Shown here piece after piece: positions 1 through 8,903 of a stretch of DNA of 64,000 nt. Position numbers and translations under genes: made by a program. Below the pieces are notes generated by a model. The model worked only from the letters and a program-made list of their open reading frames with translations. It was not told where the DNA came from and made no database searches. Origin of the DNA: CADEED01 sp963842515 (lineage in GTDB: Bacteria > Pseudomonadota > Gammaproteobacteria > Steroidobacterales > Steroidobacteraceae); the NCBI GenBank assembly GCA_963842515.1, contig CAWJGO010000002.1:1674001-1738000 (forward strand). The letters are read 5' to 3'. How positions within the stretch are numbered: the first letter of the stretch is position 1; every line of letters begins with the position of its first letter.

Positions 1-1707
1 GAGCAATTACCCGGGTTCGCGGTGCTACAGGTTCACTATCGAAACAATGGCCAGCTCTCCCTGGATGTGAGCGGCTGGCACAACGGGGCCCACGAACTCG
101 CGGACGCCCCCGGCGGCTTCTGGAGTTTCTCGGGTGCCACGCACGAAGACCGGCGCGACTGGGTGCAGCCGCTGGTGCCGGACTTCGAGCAACGCAACAC
201 GCTTGGCATGGCCGCGTCGGACTACGGCGGAGGCACACCGGTGGCCAACATCTGGCGTCGCGACGCGGGCCTGGCCGTGGGTCACGTGGAAACCGTGCCT
301 CGCCTCATCGACCTGCCCGTTCGCAAGACGGCCACGGGCGCGAGCATTGCCGTCGAATGCCTGCAGTCGGTGAAACTCGAACCTGGCCAATCGTTTTCGA
401 CGGATCACACCTTCCTGTGCGCGCACACCGGTGATCACTTCGCGCCACTGTCTCACTACCGGAATTTCATGAAGGCGCAGGGTATCAGCGCGTCCAATGC
501 CCCCGAATCCGCTTTCGCGCCGGTCTGGTGTGCCTGGGGCTACGAGCGCGAGTTCACCGTCGAACAGATTGTCGCCACGCTGCCCAAGGTGCGCGAGCTC
601 GGATTCGAGTGGGCCGTGCTGGACGACGGCTGGCAGAACAATGAAGGCGACTGGCACATCGATACGCGCAAGTTTCCGCGCGGCGACGAAGACATGCGCG
701 CGCTGGTCAAGGCCATCCGTGCGCAGGGCCTGCGCCCTCGCCTGTGGCTGGCGCCACTCGCCGCCGACCCCGGCAGTGACGTGCTGCACGATCACGCCGA
801 CATGCTGTTGCTCGATCAGTGGGGCGCATTCCAGAAAGTGAGCTGGTGGAACTCGCTCACGCAGTGTCCCGCCTATCAACCCACCATCGATTACTACGTG
901 GCGCTGACGAAGAAAATCATCGGCGACTGGGGTTTCGAAGGCCTGAAGCTCGATGGCCAGCACCTGAACGCCGTCGCGCCCTGCTACAACAAGGCTCACA
1001 AACACAAGCACCCGACCGAGTCGTTCGAGAAGTTAGGTGACTTCTGGAATGCGATTCACCAGGCGGCGCGCGAAGCGAATCCGGAAGCGGTGGTGGAGCT
1101 CTGTCCCTGCGGCACGGCGTTCGCGTTCCACAACCTGCCCGCCACGGACCAGTTTCCGTCGTCCGATCCGCTCTCGTCCTGGCAGGTGCGCAGCAAGGGC
1201 AAGAGCGTCAAGGCGCTCATGGGACGCGGCAGCAGCTACGCGGGCGATCACGTGGAGCTTTCCGACAATCGCGACGACTTCGCCTCGAGCGTGGGCGTGG
1301 GCGCCGTGATCTCGACGAAGTTCACCTGGCCCAAGGACACGGAACACCCGGTCGAAACGCTGCCGCCAGGCGGCTATGTGCTCACGCCGGCGAAGGAATT
1401 GATGTGGCGCAAATGGGTGCAGATCTACAAACAGCACATGCTGCCGAAAGGCGAATACCGCGGCGACTTGTATGACATCGGCTTCGACAAACCCGAAGCG
1501 CACGCCATCGCGAAAGATGGTGCGATGTACTACGCGTTCTACGCGAAGACGTGGAATGGGCAGCTCCAGCTGCGGGGCTTGAGCGCCGGGCGATATCGGG
1601 TCCGCGACCTGTTCAACAATGCCGATCTCGGCGTGGTGGACGCGCAGTCCAACTCCGTGAACGCGCGCTTCGAGCGTTTCCTGTTGCTGAAAGCTGAACG
1701 CGCATGA
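1..1707 (+). CDS. GH36-type alpha-galactosidase / alpha-N-acetylgalactosaminidase (5' end outside window)
   Basis: The reading frame is open from base 1, so the N-terminus lies outside the window; numbering here starts at the GTG at base 22. Melibiase-like (beta/alpha)8 features are visible: WAVLDDGWQ near residues 198-205, KLDGQ with the probable nucleophile Asp311, and ELCPCG followed by SSDPLSSWQ with a possible acid/base Asp380. The substrate would be an alpha-linked galactose or galactosamine residue. It overlaps the permease by 4 bp and heads an operon with KbaZ, AgaS and a BadF-type amino-sugar kinase. That context favours alpha-GalNAc release over plain galactose, but this is inference. 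No signal peptide can be judged because the start is missing. Confidence 0.8.
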   Translation, partial: EQLPGFAVLQVHYRNNGQLSLDVSGWHNGAHELADAPGGFWSFSGATHEDRRDWVQPLVPDFEQRNTLGMAASDYGGGTPVANIWRRDAGLAVGHVETVPRLIDLPVRKTATGASIAVECLQSVKLEPGQSFSTDHTFLCAHTGDHFAPLSHYRNFMKAQGISASNAPESAFAPVWCAWGYEREFTVEQIVATLPKVRELGFEWAVLDDGWQNNEGDWHIDTRKFPRGDEDMRALVKAIRAQGLRPRLWLAPLAADPGSDVLHDHADMLLLDQWGAFQKVSWWNSLTQCPAYQPTIDYYVALTKKIIGDWGFEGLKLDGQHLNAVAPCYNKAHKHKHPTESFEKLGDFWNAIHQAAREANPEAVVELCPCGTAFAFHNLPATDQFPSSDPLSSWQVRSKGKSVKALMGRGSSYAGDHVELSDNRDDFASSVGVGAVISTKFTWPKDTEHPVETLPPGGYVLTPAKELMWRKWVQIYKQHMLPKGEYRGDLYDIGFDKPEAHAIAKDGAMYYAFYAKTWNGQLQLRGLSAGRYRVRDLFNNADLGVVDAQSNSVNARFERFLLLKAERA

Positions 1708-2591
1708 ATCGCTGGGTGGTCTACGCGCTGGTCACCGTAGTCCTGTGGGGAATCTGGGGCGCGCTCGCCGGCTTGTCGTCGCAACGCGGATTCCCGGACA
1801 CGCTGGTGTACTGCGTCTGGTCGCTGACGATGATTCCTCCGGCACTGTGGGTGCTGGCAAGAAACGGTTGGAAGGTGGATTTCTCGCCGCAGGCGATCGT
1901 CTATGGCATGGCGATCGGGTTGTTAGGCGCCGGCGGCCAGATGCTGCTGTTCAAGGCGCTGACCATCGGTCCCGCGTATTTCATTTTTCCGATCATTTCG
2001 CTCTCGCCAGCCATCACCATCGCGCTGTCGTTCGCGTTGCTGCGCGAACGCACAGGAAAGCTGGGCGCGCTGGGCATCGTGCTGGCGCTGCTGGCGCTGC
2101 CGCTGTTCGATCTGTCGTTAGGCCAGGGCAACGCGCAGGGCCTCGGATGGTTTGCATTGGCATTGCTGATCATGGCCGCCTGGGGCTTGCAGGCGTACTT
2201 CATCAAGCTCGCCAATAACACCGTCAGCGCCGAGAGCATCTTTTTCTACATGATGATCGGCGGCCTGGTGCTGGCGCCCGTGGCCTGGGTCATGACCGAC
2301 TTCAGCAAGCCCGTGAACATGAACTGGGATGGCCCGTGGATGACTGCAGGCATCCAGATTCTCAATTCCGTGGGTGCATTGACGCTGGTTTACGCCTTCC
2401 GGCACGGCAAGGCCATGGTGGTAGCTCCCCTGACCAATGCGGGCGCGCCGCTGGTCACCGCGGTGCTGGCGTTGATCTTCGCCGGCGCCGTGCCGGGCTC
2501 GCTCAAGATTCTCGGACTGACAATGGCATTGGTCGCCTCGGTGTTGCTGGTGCTCGAGCCGGAGCGGGTAGATAGCAGGAGCGGGTCGTGA
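1704..2591 (+). CDS. EamA/DMT-family permease
   Basis: A 295-residue, very hydrophobic protein with about ten predicted membrane segments and the internal duplication usual for drug/metabolite transporter (EamA) carriers. It begins WVVYALVTVVLWGIWGAL, a typical first helix with Trp-Gly. The ATG overlaps the TGA of the glycosidase (ATGA), so translation is probably coupled. Lying between a glycosidase and amino-sugar catabolic enzymes, it is most likely the inner-membrane importer of the released sugar. The substrate cannot be read from the sequence. Confidence 0.85.
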   Translation: MNRWVVYALVTVVLWGIWGALAGLSSQRGFPDTLVYCVWSLTMIPPALWVLARNGWKVDFSPQAIVYGMAIGLLGAGGQMLLFKALTIGPAYFIFPIISLSPAITIALSFALLRERTGKLGALGIVLALLALPLFDLSLGQGNAQGLGWFALALLIMAAWGLQAYFIKLANNTVSAESIFFYMMIGGLVLAPVAWVMTDFSKPVNMNWDGPWMTAGIQILNSVGALTLVYAFRHGKAMVVAPLTNAGAPLVTAVLALIFAGAVPGSLKILGLTMALVASVLLVLEPERVDSRSGS

Positions 2592-3859
2592 AGGCCCTGC
2601 TCGACCTCATCGCGCGCCACCGGCAGGGCGATGCCGTGGGGGTTACGTCCATCTGCTGCGCGCACCCCATCGTCATCGAAGCGTCGCTTCGGCATGCGCT
2701 CCAGCGCGACGATGCCATGGTGCTGTTCGAGGCGACCTGCAACCAGGTGAACCAGGACGGTGGGTACACGGGCATGACGCCAGCCGATTTCGTGAAGTTC
2801 GTGCACGGTATCGCCGGGCACGTTGGCTTCGACACCGCGCGCATCGTGTTAGGCGGCGACCATCTCGGCCCGAATCCATGGACCAGCCTCCCCCCGGATG
2901 AAGCCATGGGCAAGGCTGAAGTGATGGTCGCCGCCTATGTCGCGGCCGGATTTCGCAAGATACATCTCGATTGTTCGATGTCCTGCGCCGGTGACGCGGC
3001 GCCGCTGCCCGAGGCGGAGATCGTGCGGCGTGCCGTGCGTTTGTGCCGCGCCGCCGAAGCTGCGCATGACGGTGAGCCGCCGGTGTACGTGATCGGCACG
3101 GAAGTTCCGGTGCCTGGCGGCGCGATGGAAGCCATCGAAGGCCTGGCGGTCACGTCGCCGCAGGCCGCTCTAGCTACCATCGAAGCGCACCGGCAGGCAT
3201 TCATAGCCGCGGGGCTCGAGTCCGCGTGGAGCCGCGTGATCGCCTCGGTCGTTCAGCCGGGCGTCGAATTCGACCACCACAACGTCGTCGACTACCGCCC
3301 TGCCGGCGCGCAAGCCTTGAGCCATGCCATCACCGCGGTGCCTAACATGGTCTACGAGGCGCACTCCACGGATTACCAGACGCGCGGCGCACTGCGCTCG
3401 CTGGTTAAGGATCACTTCGCGATCCTCAAGGTGGGCCCCGGCCTCACTTTCGCGATGCGTGAGGCGCTGTGGGCGCTCGACGCCATCGACCAGGAGCTCA
3501 CTCCTGAGCAGCAGCAGGCGCGCTTGCGGGACACGGTCCTGTCACGCATGCGTGAACACCCGAAATATTGGGAGCGTTACTACCACGGAGCCGGCAAGCC
3601 GCTCAGCGTCGACCTGCAGTACAGCTTGAGCGACCGCGTGCGCTATTACTGGCCGGACCCAAAGATCGAAGCAGCGCGCGTGAAGCTGTTCGAAAACCTG
3701 AGCCGTACGCCGCCGCCCATCTCCTTGCTCAGCCAGCACCTTCCCCATGCACTGCATGCCGTGCGTGAGGGAGCCGCGACCCGCGATCCTCTTTCCCTTG
3801 CCGTGGCGCATGTCAGCGCCGTTCTCGACGACTATCATCATGCCTGCCATCACCACTAA
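2588..3859 (+). CDS. kbaZ: D-tagatose-1,6-bisphosphate aldolase accessory subunit (KbaZ/GatZ family)
   Basis: The 423-residue length and sequence match the KbaZ/GatZ family: VTSICCAHPIVIEASLRHAL near the N-terminus, LFEATCNQVNQDGGYTGM, and a GGDHLGPNPW motif. In enterobacteria these proteins stabilise the class II aldolase KbaY/GatY, which cleaves tagatose-1,6-bisphosphate to dihydroxyacetone phosphate and glyceraldehyde-3-phosphate. The start is GTG, overlapping the permease stop (GTGA). No KbaY/GatY catalytic partner is in the window; it may lie upstream of base 1 or the protein may act alone. With AgaS downstream, the aga-type (galactosamine) assignment is preferred over galactitol. Confidence 0.88.
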   Translation: MKALLDLIARHRQGDAVGVTSICCAHPIVIEASLRHALQRDDAMVLFEATCNQVNQDGGYTGMTPADFVKFVHGIAGHVGFDTARIVLGGDHLGPNPWTSLPPDEAMGKAEVMVAAYVAAGFRKIHLDCSMSCAGDAAPLPEAEIVRRAVRLCRAAEAAHDGEPPVYVIGTEVPVPGGAMEAIEGLAVTSPQAALATIEAHRQAFIAAGLESAWSRVIASVVQPGVEFDHHNVVDYRPAGAQALSHAITAVPNMVYEAHSTDYQTRGALRSLVKDHFAILKVGPGLTFAMREALWALDAIDQELTPEQQQARLRDTVLSRMREHPKYWERYYHGAGKPLSVDLQYSLSDRVRYYWPDPKIEAARVKLFENLSRTPPPISLLSQHLPHALHAVREGAATRDPLSLAVAHVSAVLDDYHHACHHH

Positions 3860-5015
3860 GAAAACCGAACACTTGGGAATTTCCGAGACAGAGCTGGCCG
3901 CGTCCGGCGCTTTGTGGACCGCTCGCGAGATCGAGCAGCAGCCGCACATGCTGCAGCGTACTCACACGCTGCTGTCCACACTGCATGCGGACCTGCAGCG
4001 ATTCATCTCGCCGGTGGCTGACAACCCGCTGGCGCGCATCATCCTTACGGGAGCCGGCACGTCGGCGTACATCGGCCATTGCCTGGCGAATATTCTCGAC
4101 GCGGAGCTCGCAGCACGCGTGGATGCCGTGCCCACCACCGACATCGTCAGCTGCCCTCACCTGCACCTGAACGCCAATCAGCCATTGCTGCTGGTGTCAT
4201 TCGGGCGCTCCGGCAACAGTCCGGAGAGCCTGCAGGCCGTGGCGCTGGCCGAGTCGCTGGTCAAAGACGTGCGCCACCTGGTCGTCACCTGCAACGCCGA
4301 AGGCGCGTTGAATCAGGCACCTTTCCGCCAGGCCATGACGTTGCTGCTGCCCGAAGAGACGCACGACGTGAGCTTCGCCATGACGTCCAGCTTCAGCTGC
4401 ATGATGTATGCGACGCTCAATGCCCTGAGCAAGCCCGGCGCGTTCGATCACCGCATCGGCGCGGTCGCTCAAGCCATGCGGCGCGTCATCCAGGAAACGC
4501 AGGACACCCTGCAGGAACTGGCGCGAAGCCGATACGAACGCGTGGTGTATCTGGGCAGCGGCCCGTTTCAGAGCCTCGCGCGGGAAGCCACGCTCAAACT
4601 CGGCGAGCTGACCAACGGTGCCGTCGCCACCTGTTTCGATTCGCCGTTGGGCTTCCGCCATGGCCCGAAGACCTTCATCAACGACCGCACGCTGGTCATG
4701 GTTTACGTGTCCAACGATCCGTTGACGCGCAAGTACGATCAGGACTTGCTGGATGAGCTGCGGCGCGACGGGCGCGCCGCCCGGATCATCGAAGTGACCA
4801 CGCGCGCGCGCAGTGACCTGGCGCGCGACACGCTGCTCGTGCCCGGTATGGCCGATGCCCACGATGTGGAGCTGCTCTGGCCCTATATTGCGATCGCGCA
4901 GCTCTACGCCTTCCACCAATCGCGTACGCTTGGCCTCTCGCCTGACAACCCCAACAAGGAAGGCACCGTGAATCGCGTCGTCCAGGGCGTCCGGCTGTAT
5001 GCGCCGGTGAAATGA
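3840..5015 (+). CDS. agaS: SIS-domain galactosamine-6-phosphate deaminase/isomerase AgaS
   Basis: The 391-residue protein from the ATG at 3840 has two SIS (sugar isomerase) domains, with GAGTSAYIG and VSFGRSGNSPES in the first and LGSGPFQSLAREATLKLGEL in the second. AgaS converts galactosamine-6-phosphate to tagatose-6-phosphate plus ammonia. An earlier in-frame start at 3747 would add 31 residues lying inside kbaZ; the ATG at 3840 gives the usual family length and only 20 bp of overlap with kbaZ. It is fourth in the operon and overlaps the next gene by 4 bp. GlmS-type isomerases lacking the glutaminase domain are the nearest alternative. Confidence 0.87.
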   Translation: MPAITTKKTEHLGISETELAASGALWTAREIEQQPHMLQRTHTLLSTLHADLQRFISPVADNPLARIILTGAGTSAYIGHCLANILDAELAARVDAVPTTDIVSCPHLHLNANQPLLLVSFGRSGNSPESLQAVALAESLVKDVRHLVVTCNAEGALNQAPFRQAMTLLLPEETHDVSFAMTSSFSCMMYATLNALSKPGAFDHRIGAVAQAMRRVIQETQDTLQELARSRYERVVYLGSGPFQSLAREATLKLGELTNGAVATCFDSPLGFRHGPKTFINDRTLVMVYVSNDPLTRKYDQDLLDELRRDGRAARIIEVTTRARSDLARDTLLVPGMADAHDVELLWPYIAIAQLYAFHQSRTLGLSPDNPNKEGTVNRVVQGVRLYAPVK

Positions 5016-5956
5016 CCGACGGCTATTTCCTCGGCGTCGACGGCGGGGGAACCAAGACGCGTTTCGCGTTGATGGATTCCGACCAGAAGCTGATCGGCGA
5101 AGCGCAACTGGGTACTAGCTACTTCCCGGAAGTCGGCCTGGACGGTGTGCGCGACGTCCTGACACGTGGCGTCGCCAAGTTGCTGGTCGACGCGGGCATC
5201 GACGCAACGCGTATCGCTTTCGCATTCTTTGGGCTGCCCGGCTACGGCGAGGACAGCAAGGCCACGCCGGTACTCCAGTCCTTGCCGGCGTCGATCCTGC
5301 GCCATGAACGCTACGCCTGCGACAACGACATGGTCTGCGGCTGGGCGGGCTCACTCGGCGGCGCGGACGGCATCAACATCGTGGCGGGCACCGGGTCCAT
5401 CGGCTACGGACGACGAGGGTCGTTCTCGGCACGCGCAGGTGGTTGGGGCGAGGTATTCTCCGATGAAGGGTCCGCCTACTGGATTGCCACTCAGGGCCTG
5501 AATGCCTATTCGCGCATGAGTGATGGGCGGGTGGCGAAGGGCCCGCTCCACGCCATCATCAATGAAGAACTGAAGCTTACGAACGATCTCGATCTCTGCG
5601 CACGCGTCTATGGCACGAACGCTGCCACGCGCAGTGAGCTAGCGAAACTTTCAATACTCGTCGCCGGGGCGGCGGCGATGGGCGACGCACAAGCGTTGGA
5701 AATCTTCCGGCGCGCTGGTCTCGAGCTCGCGCAAATCGCCGACGCCTTGCGGCAAAAGCTGGGCTATCAAACGGGCGAATCCGTGCGGCTGTCGTACTCC
5801 GGCGGTGCATTCGCGGCCGGCGACCTCCTGGTGAGGCCGTTTAGGGAGGCGTTGGACGCGGCGAGCCCGGCCTTTGAGTTGTGCCGGCCGCTGCACGACC
5901 CGCACTACGGCGCCGCGCTGTATGCGCAAAAGCTTTGGAACTCGCTGTCGCGTTAG
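5012..5956 (+). CDS. BadF/BadG-type amino-sugar kinase (N-acetylhexosamine or glucosamine kinase-like)
   Basis: A 314-residue ASKHA-fold ATPase of the BadF/BadG/BcrA/BcrD family. The N-terminal phosphate-1 motif is VDGGGTKTRFAL (about residues 9-20), and GTGSIGYGRRG forms the phosphate-2 loop. Members of this family that sit in sugar operons are N-acetylglucosamine or glucosamine kinases. Here it would phosphorylate GalNAc or galactosamine so that AgaS has its 6-phosphate substrate; a deacetylase is not seen in the window. It is the last gene of the overlapping operon (ATGA overlap with agaS). Confidence 0.8.
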   Translation: MTDGYFLGVDGGGTKTRFALMDSDQKLIGEAQLGTSYFPEVGLDGVRDVLTRGVAKLLVDAGIDATRIAFAFFGLPGYGEDSKATPVLQSLPASILRHERYACDNDMVCGWAGSLGGADGINIVAGTGSIGYGRRGSFSARAGGWGEVFSDEGSAYWIATQGLNAYSRMSDGRVAKGPLHAIINEELKLTNDLDLCARVYGTNAATRSELAKLSILVAGAAAMGDAQALEIFRRAGLELAQIADALRQKLGYQTGESVRLSYSGGAFAAGDLLVRPFREALDAASPAFELCRPLHDPHYGAALYAQKLWNSLSR

Positions 5957-5980
5957 CTGGGGTCACTGACTCGAGACGGC

Positions 5981-7036
5981 TCACTCCGGCTTGTGGAATC
6001 GCGGCTTCGAAGCAACTCGCGTCAGCCACGCACGCATCGTATTGAGATACGCGTCGATGAGGTGTGGGCTCGACCCGGTCATCAGATTGTGATCGGCGTT
6101 CTTGAACACCTTGATCGTCACCTTACGGTTACCGCCGTCCTTGAATGTTTGGTGAAAAATTCGTTTGCTCTCGCGCCAATTCACGAGCGCGTCGTGCTCG
6201 CCGAATAGCGCGAGAACTGGCTGATGCAACTCCCGCAGCGCGGTGTCCGGTCGATAGTGAAAGTCCATCGCGTCTTGCCACTTGCGATAGTTTTCCGGAG
6301 TACCGACGGTGATTCCGAGATCGCGGAGCGTCGAATACTTCTGCAGAGGCTCGACCGCAACCGAATATTCCGCGACCGCTCCGCCCGCGCGCATGATCGC
6401 GAAGGCGCGCCGAAGATGCTCTCCGGCGTCGTCAACCTCCGTTTCGGAAATCCCGCGCGCACGCAACTCGGCCAGCGCCTGGTACTCCAGTTGTGAGACA
6501 GCATCTCGCGCGGGCGCGCTCACCAGTATCAGGAAACTCACATCGTCCGTCTGCACGGCAACCATCGGACCGATCCAACCACCCTGACTGATTCCCCACA
6601 AACCCATCCTCGAGGCGTCGATGTCGTTGCGTTGTTTCAACGCGCGCAGCGCGGCCAGCGTCTCGAGTGCCCGCTCCCTGATCGGATTCCCATTTGCGTA
6701 ACCGCCGGTGCTGCATCCGTCACCCGCCTTGTCCCAGACCGCGGTCGCAAAGCCAGTGTCGCGAAAGAGCTCGCGAAGGGTTTCGTATTGGCCGTTGTAG
6801 ACACCAGTCCCGCGGAAAACGTCGGTGGTGCCCGAGCCGTGAACAATGAGCACGACTGGATGCGCGCCAGGTGCGGCAGGAATATCGATGAATCCGCGCA
6901 GGTGATTCTGGCCAGCGGCAAACTCAAACGGCAGAGTGCCATCGGGGACCTGGCACTTGTTGGGAACGCCAGCGGAATGTGTTGGCGCTGTGGCCAGCGA
7001 GAGTGCAATCAGCACCCACGGTTGCCTGGTTCGCAT
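5981..7036 (-). CDS. Secreted alpha/beta hydrolase
   Basis: A 351-residue protein with a signal peptide (MRTRQPWVLIALSLATAPTH, then cleavage near Ser-Ala-Gly). The alpha/beta-hydrolase fold is shown by VVLIVHGSG (oxyanion region), the nucleophile elbow GISQGG, an acidic residue in FGEHDALVNW and a C-terminal ADHNLM histidine. These resemble serine hydrolases of the dienelactone-hydrolase/acyl-peptidase group that deacylate small esters. It converges with the amino-sugar operon 25 bp away and starts just downstream of the glycine-zipper gene on the same strand (12 bp gap). Substrate unknown. Confidence 0.82.
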   Translation of the reverse strand: MRTRQPWVLIALSLATAPTHSAGVPNKCQVPDGTLPFEFAAGQNHLRGFIDIPAAPGAHPVVLIVHGSGTTDVFRGTGVYNGQYETLRELFRDTGFATAVWDKAGDGCSTGGYANGNPIRERALETLAALRALKQRNDIDASRMGLWGISQGGWIGPMVAVQTDDVSFLILVSAPARDAVSQLEYQALAELRARGISETEVDDAGEHLRRAFAIMRAGGAVAEYSVAVEPLQKYSTLRDLGITVGTPENYRKWQDAMDFHYRPDTALRELHQPVLALFGEHDALVNWRESKRIFHQTFKDGGNRKVTIKVFKNADHNLMTGSSPHLIDAYLNTMRAWLTRVASKPRFHKPE

Positions 7037-7048
7037 GAAGTGGGAAAG

Positions 7049-7189
7049 CTACTTCACGAAGGACATCGCAATTCCCATTGCGATGCCAATTCCGATGCCC
7101 ATCGCCACATTGTCCATCGCCACTCCGATGGCGACACCGATGGCGACGCCCATTGCGATGCGCAGCCCAGGCTTCGTGTTATTTGCCAT
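7049..7189 (-). CDS. Glycine-zipper membrane microprotein
   Basis: A 46-residue ORF beginning MANNTKPGLR, followed by a tract built from AMGVAIGVAIGVAM and GIGIGIAMGIAM, and ending SFVK. Nearly every fourth position is Gly or Ala, so small residues line one helix face; this is the glycine-zipper pattern of oligomerising membrane helices. A central Asp-Asn (residues 26-27) divides two hydrophobic halves of about 15-17 residues, suggesting a hairpin or one kinked helix. The DNA is correspondingly repetitive (7060-7160). It reads through an apparent much longer antisense frame opposite the amidohydrolase gene, but only this ATG-initiated part looks real. No strong ribosome-binding site is visible. 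Confidence 0.6.
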   Translation of the reverse strand: MANNTKPGLRIAMGVAIGVAIGVAMDNVAMGIGIGIAMGIAMSFVK

Positions 7190-7393
7190 CGTCCGAGGAT
7201 GCGGTCGCTGCAGTCGCGGCGATATCGGAACTCTTTGCAAAGCCTTGTAGGTGGGTGCGACGCGCGGACGATTCCATTTGCCATCGGGTTTTGACCGTTC
7301 GACCAAGTGGTTTGACCGCTCGACATCGTCCGGCTTCGCCGCCACCGCAACGTTGTAACCTGCATCGATGGCCAACTCGTTGAAGGAACCGAC

Positions 7394-8902
7394 ATGAATC
7401 GATCGATCGCTTTCGCCGCAATGGCAGGCGCCTGCTTTGCATTGCTGCCTCCAGGCGCAGCAGCGGCGGACAATTCGCTGCTCATCGAGAACGTCACGTT
7501 GTTGTCGCCGGAACTGGCGCAACCGCTCGGCAACCGGTACGTGCTGGTTCGTGACGGGCGCATCGTGACCGTCAGCGACCAGGCCATCCCGGTGCCCGAC
7601 GGCGCCCGCCGACTGGATGGAACCGGCAAATTCCTGACACCCGGACTGACGGACGCGCATGTCCACGTGTCTGACGCCATCGGCCTGCCATTCGGATCGC
7701 AGGATCCCGCTCACGCGGCACTGCAGAAGGATTTCTTCGCGCAGCAGCCGCGCAGCTATCTTTACTTCGGTGTGACCCAGGTGCTCGATACGGCCAACCG
7801 TCCCGAGCAGGTCGCCGTGTTCGCCGCACAGAAACTGCATCCCGACATTTACCGCTGCGGCGCGGCACCGATCGTCGATGGCTACCCACTCGTGTTCGTG
7901 GACAAGGCCATCCGCCACACGATCTTTTCGGACTACATCTTCGAACCGGCGAATGCCGCGAAGCATCCGTTGCCGGCCGGCGCCAATCCCGCCGAGCACA
8001 CGCCGGAAGCCGTGGTCGCGCGCATCGCCGCCAGCGGCGCGATCTGCGTCAAGATCACGCTGGAAGATGGTTTCGGCGACCGCTCCGACTGGCCGATCAT
8101 GAGCACGGAGACGCTGCAGCGCGTACGCGCGGCCACGAAGAAGCATGGTCTCTTCCTCGCCGTGCACGCCAATGCGTTGGACATGCAGCGCATCGCGGTC
8201 GACGGCAATGTCGACCTTCTGCTGCACGGCATCTGGAATTGGAACCACCTGCAGGGCCAGGAGGGCGTGCCGCCCGCCGTCGCGGATCACTTGCGCGGCG
8301 TTCGCGGCAAGAAGATCGGTTATCAGGCCACGCTGCGCGTGTTGCCGGGCGTCTCGGACTTGCTGGACCGGGAACTGCTCAATGATCCGGTGTATGCGAA
8401 GGTGGTGCCGCCGCGCCTTCTGGCCTGGTATCGCACCGAACCGGCGCAGTGGTTCAAGCACGAGGTGTACGGGCCGAACCCGGATGCGGCGCGGATGCTG
8501 GCCGCGCGGCACGCCGAGAATGAGCGCTGGGCGACGTCCGAGCACGGCATGCGCGCACTGCGGCATCTCTATGAGCTCGGACAGCCAATGTTGTTAGGCA
8601 GCGATACACCCTCCGCTCCCACGTACGGCAATCAGCCGGGCTATGACACGTTCAAAGAAATGCAGCTGATGGTGCAGGCCGGGATTCCGCTGTCGGCGAT
8701 CTTTGCGGCCGGAACGATCAACAACGCGCGACAGCTTGGCCTGGACAAGGACTACGGCACGATCGAGAAGGGCAAGATCGCGAACCTGCTGTTGCTGGAG
8801 GCGAATCCGCTGGCCAGCGTTGCGGCGTGGGCGAAGATTCATACCGTGATATTGCGAGGCGAGCCCATTGATCGGAATTCGCTGGCCGCCGACGCGAAGT
8901 AG
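7394..8902 (+). CDS. Secreted metal-dependent amidohydrolase
   Basis: A 502-residue protein with a signal peptide ending near AAAADN. It belongs to the amidohydrolase superfamily (imidazolonepropionase-like): LTDAHVHVS places the metal ligands His89 and His91, later ligands lie in AVHANAL and LLHGIW, and the final Asp is in LGSDTPSAP. The C-terminal strand KGKIANLLLLEANPL returns to the small beta-sandwich domain. It probably hydrolyses a C-N bond in the periplasm; the substrate is unknown. The start is supported by AAGGA upstream of the ATG. The next amidohydrolase begins 1 bp after its stop, so the two are co-translated. Confidence 0.87.
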   Translation: MNRSIAFAAMAGACFALLPPGAAAADNSLLIENVTLLSPELAQPLGNRYVLVRDGRIVTVSDQAIPVPDGARRLDGTGKFLTPGLTDAHVHVSDAIGLPFGSQDPAHAALQKDFFAQQPRSYLYFGVTQVLDTANRPEQVAVFAAQKLHPDIYRCGAAPIVDGYPLVFVDKAIRHTIFSDYIFEPANAAKHPLPAGANPAEHTPEAVVARIAASGAICVKITLEDGFGDRSDWPIMSTETLQRVRAATKKHGLFLAVHANALDMQRIAVDGNVDLLLHGIWNWNHLQGQEGVPPAVADHLRGVRGKKIGYQATLRVLPGVSDLLDRELLNDPVYAKVVPPRLLAWYRTEPAQWFKHEVYGPNPDAARMLAARHAENERWATSEHGMRALRHLYELGQPMLLGSDTPSAPTYGNQPGYDTFKEMQLMVQAGIPLSAIFAAGTINNARQLGLDKDYGTIEKGKIANLLLLEANPLASVAAWAKIHTVILRGEPIDRNSLAADAK

Positions 8903-8903
8903 C

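Noticed and set aside
7190..8566. Long minus-strand open frame continuous with the glycine-zipper gene
   Set aside because: It lies opposite the well-supported amidohydrolase gene, has Arg/His-rich shadow composition and no start signal; only the part from the ATG at 7189 looks like protein.
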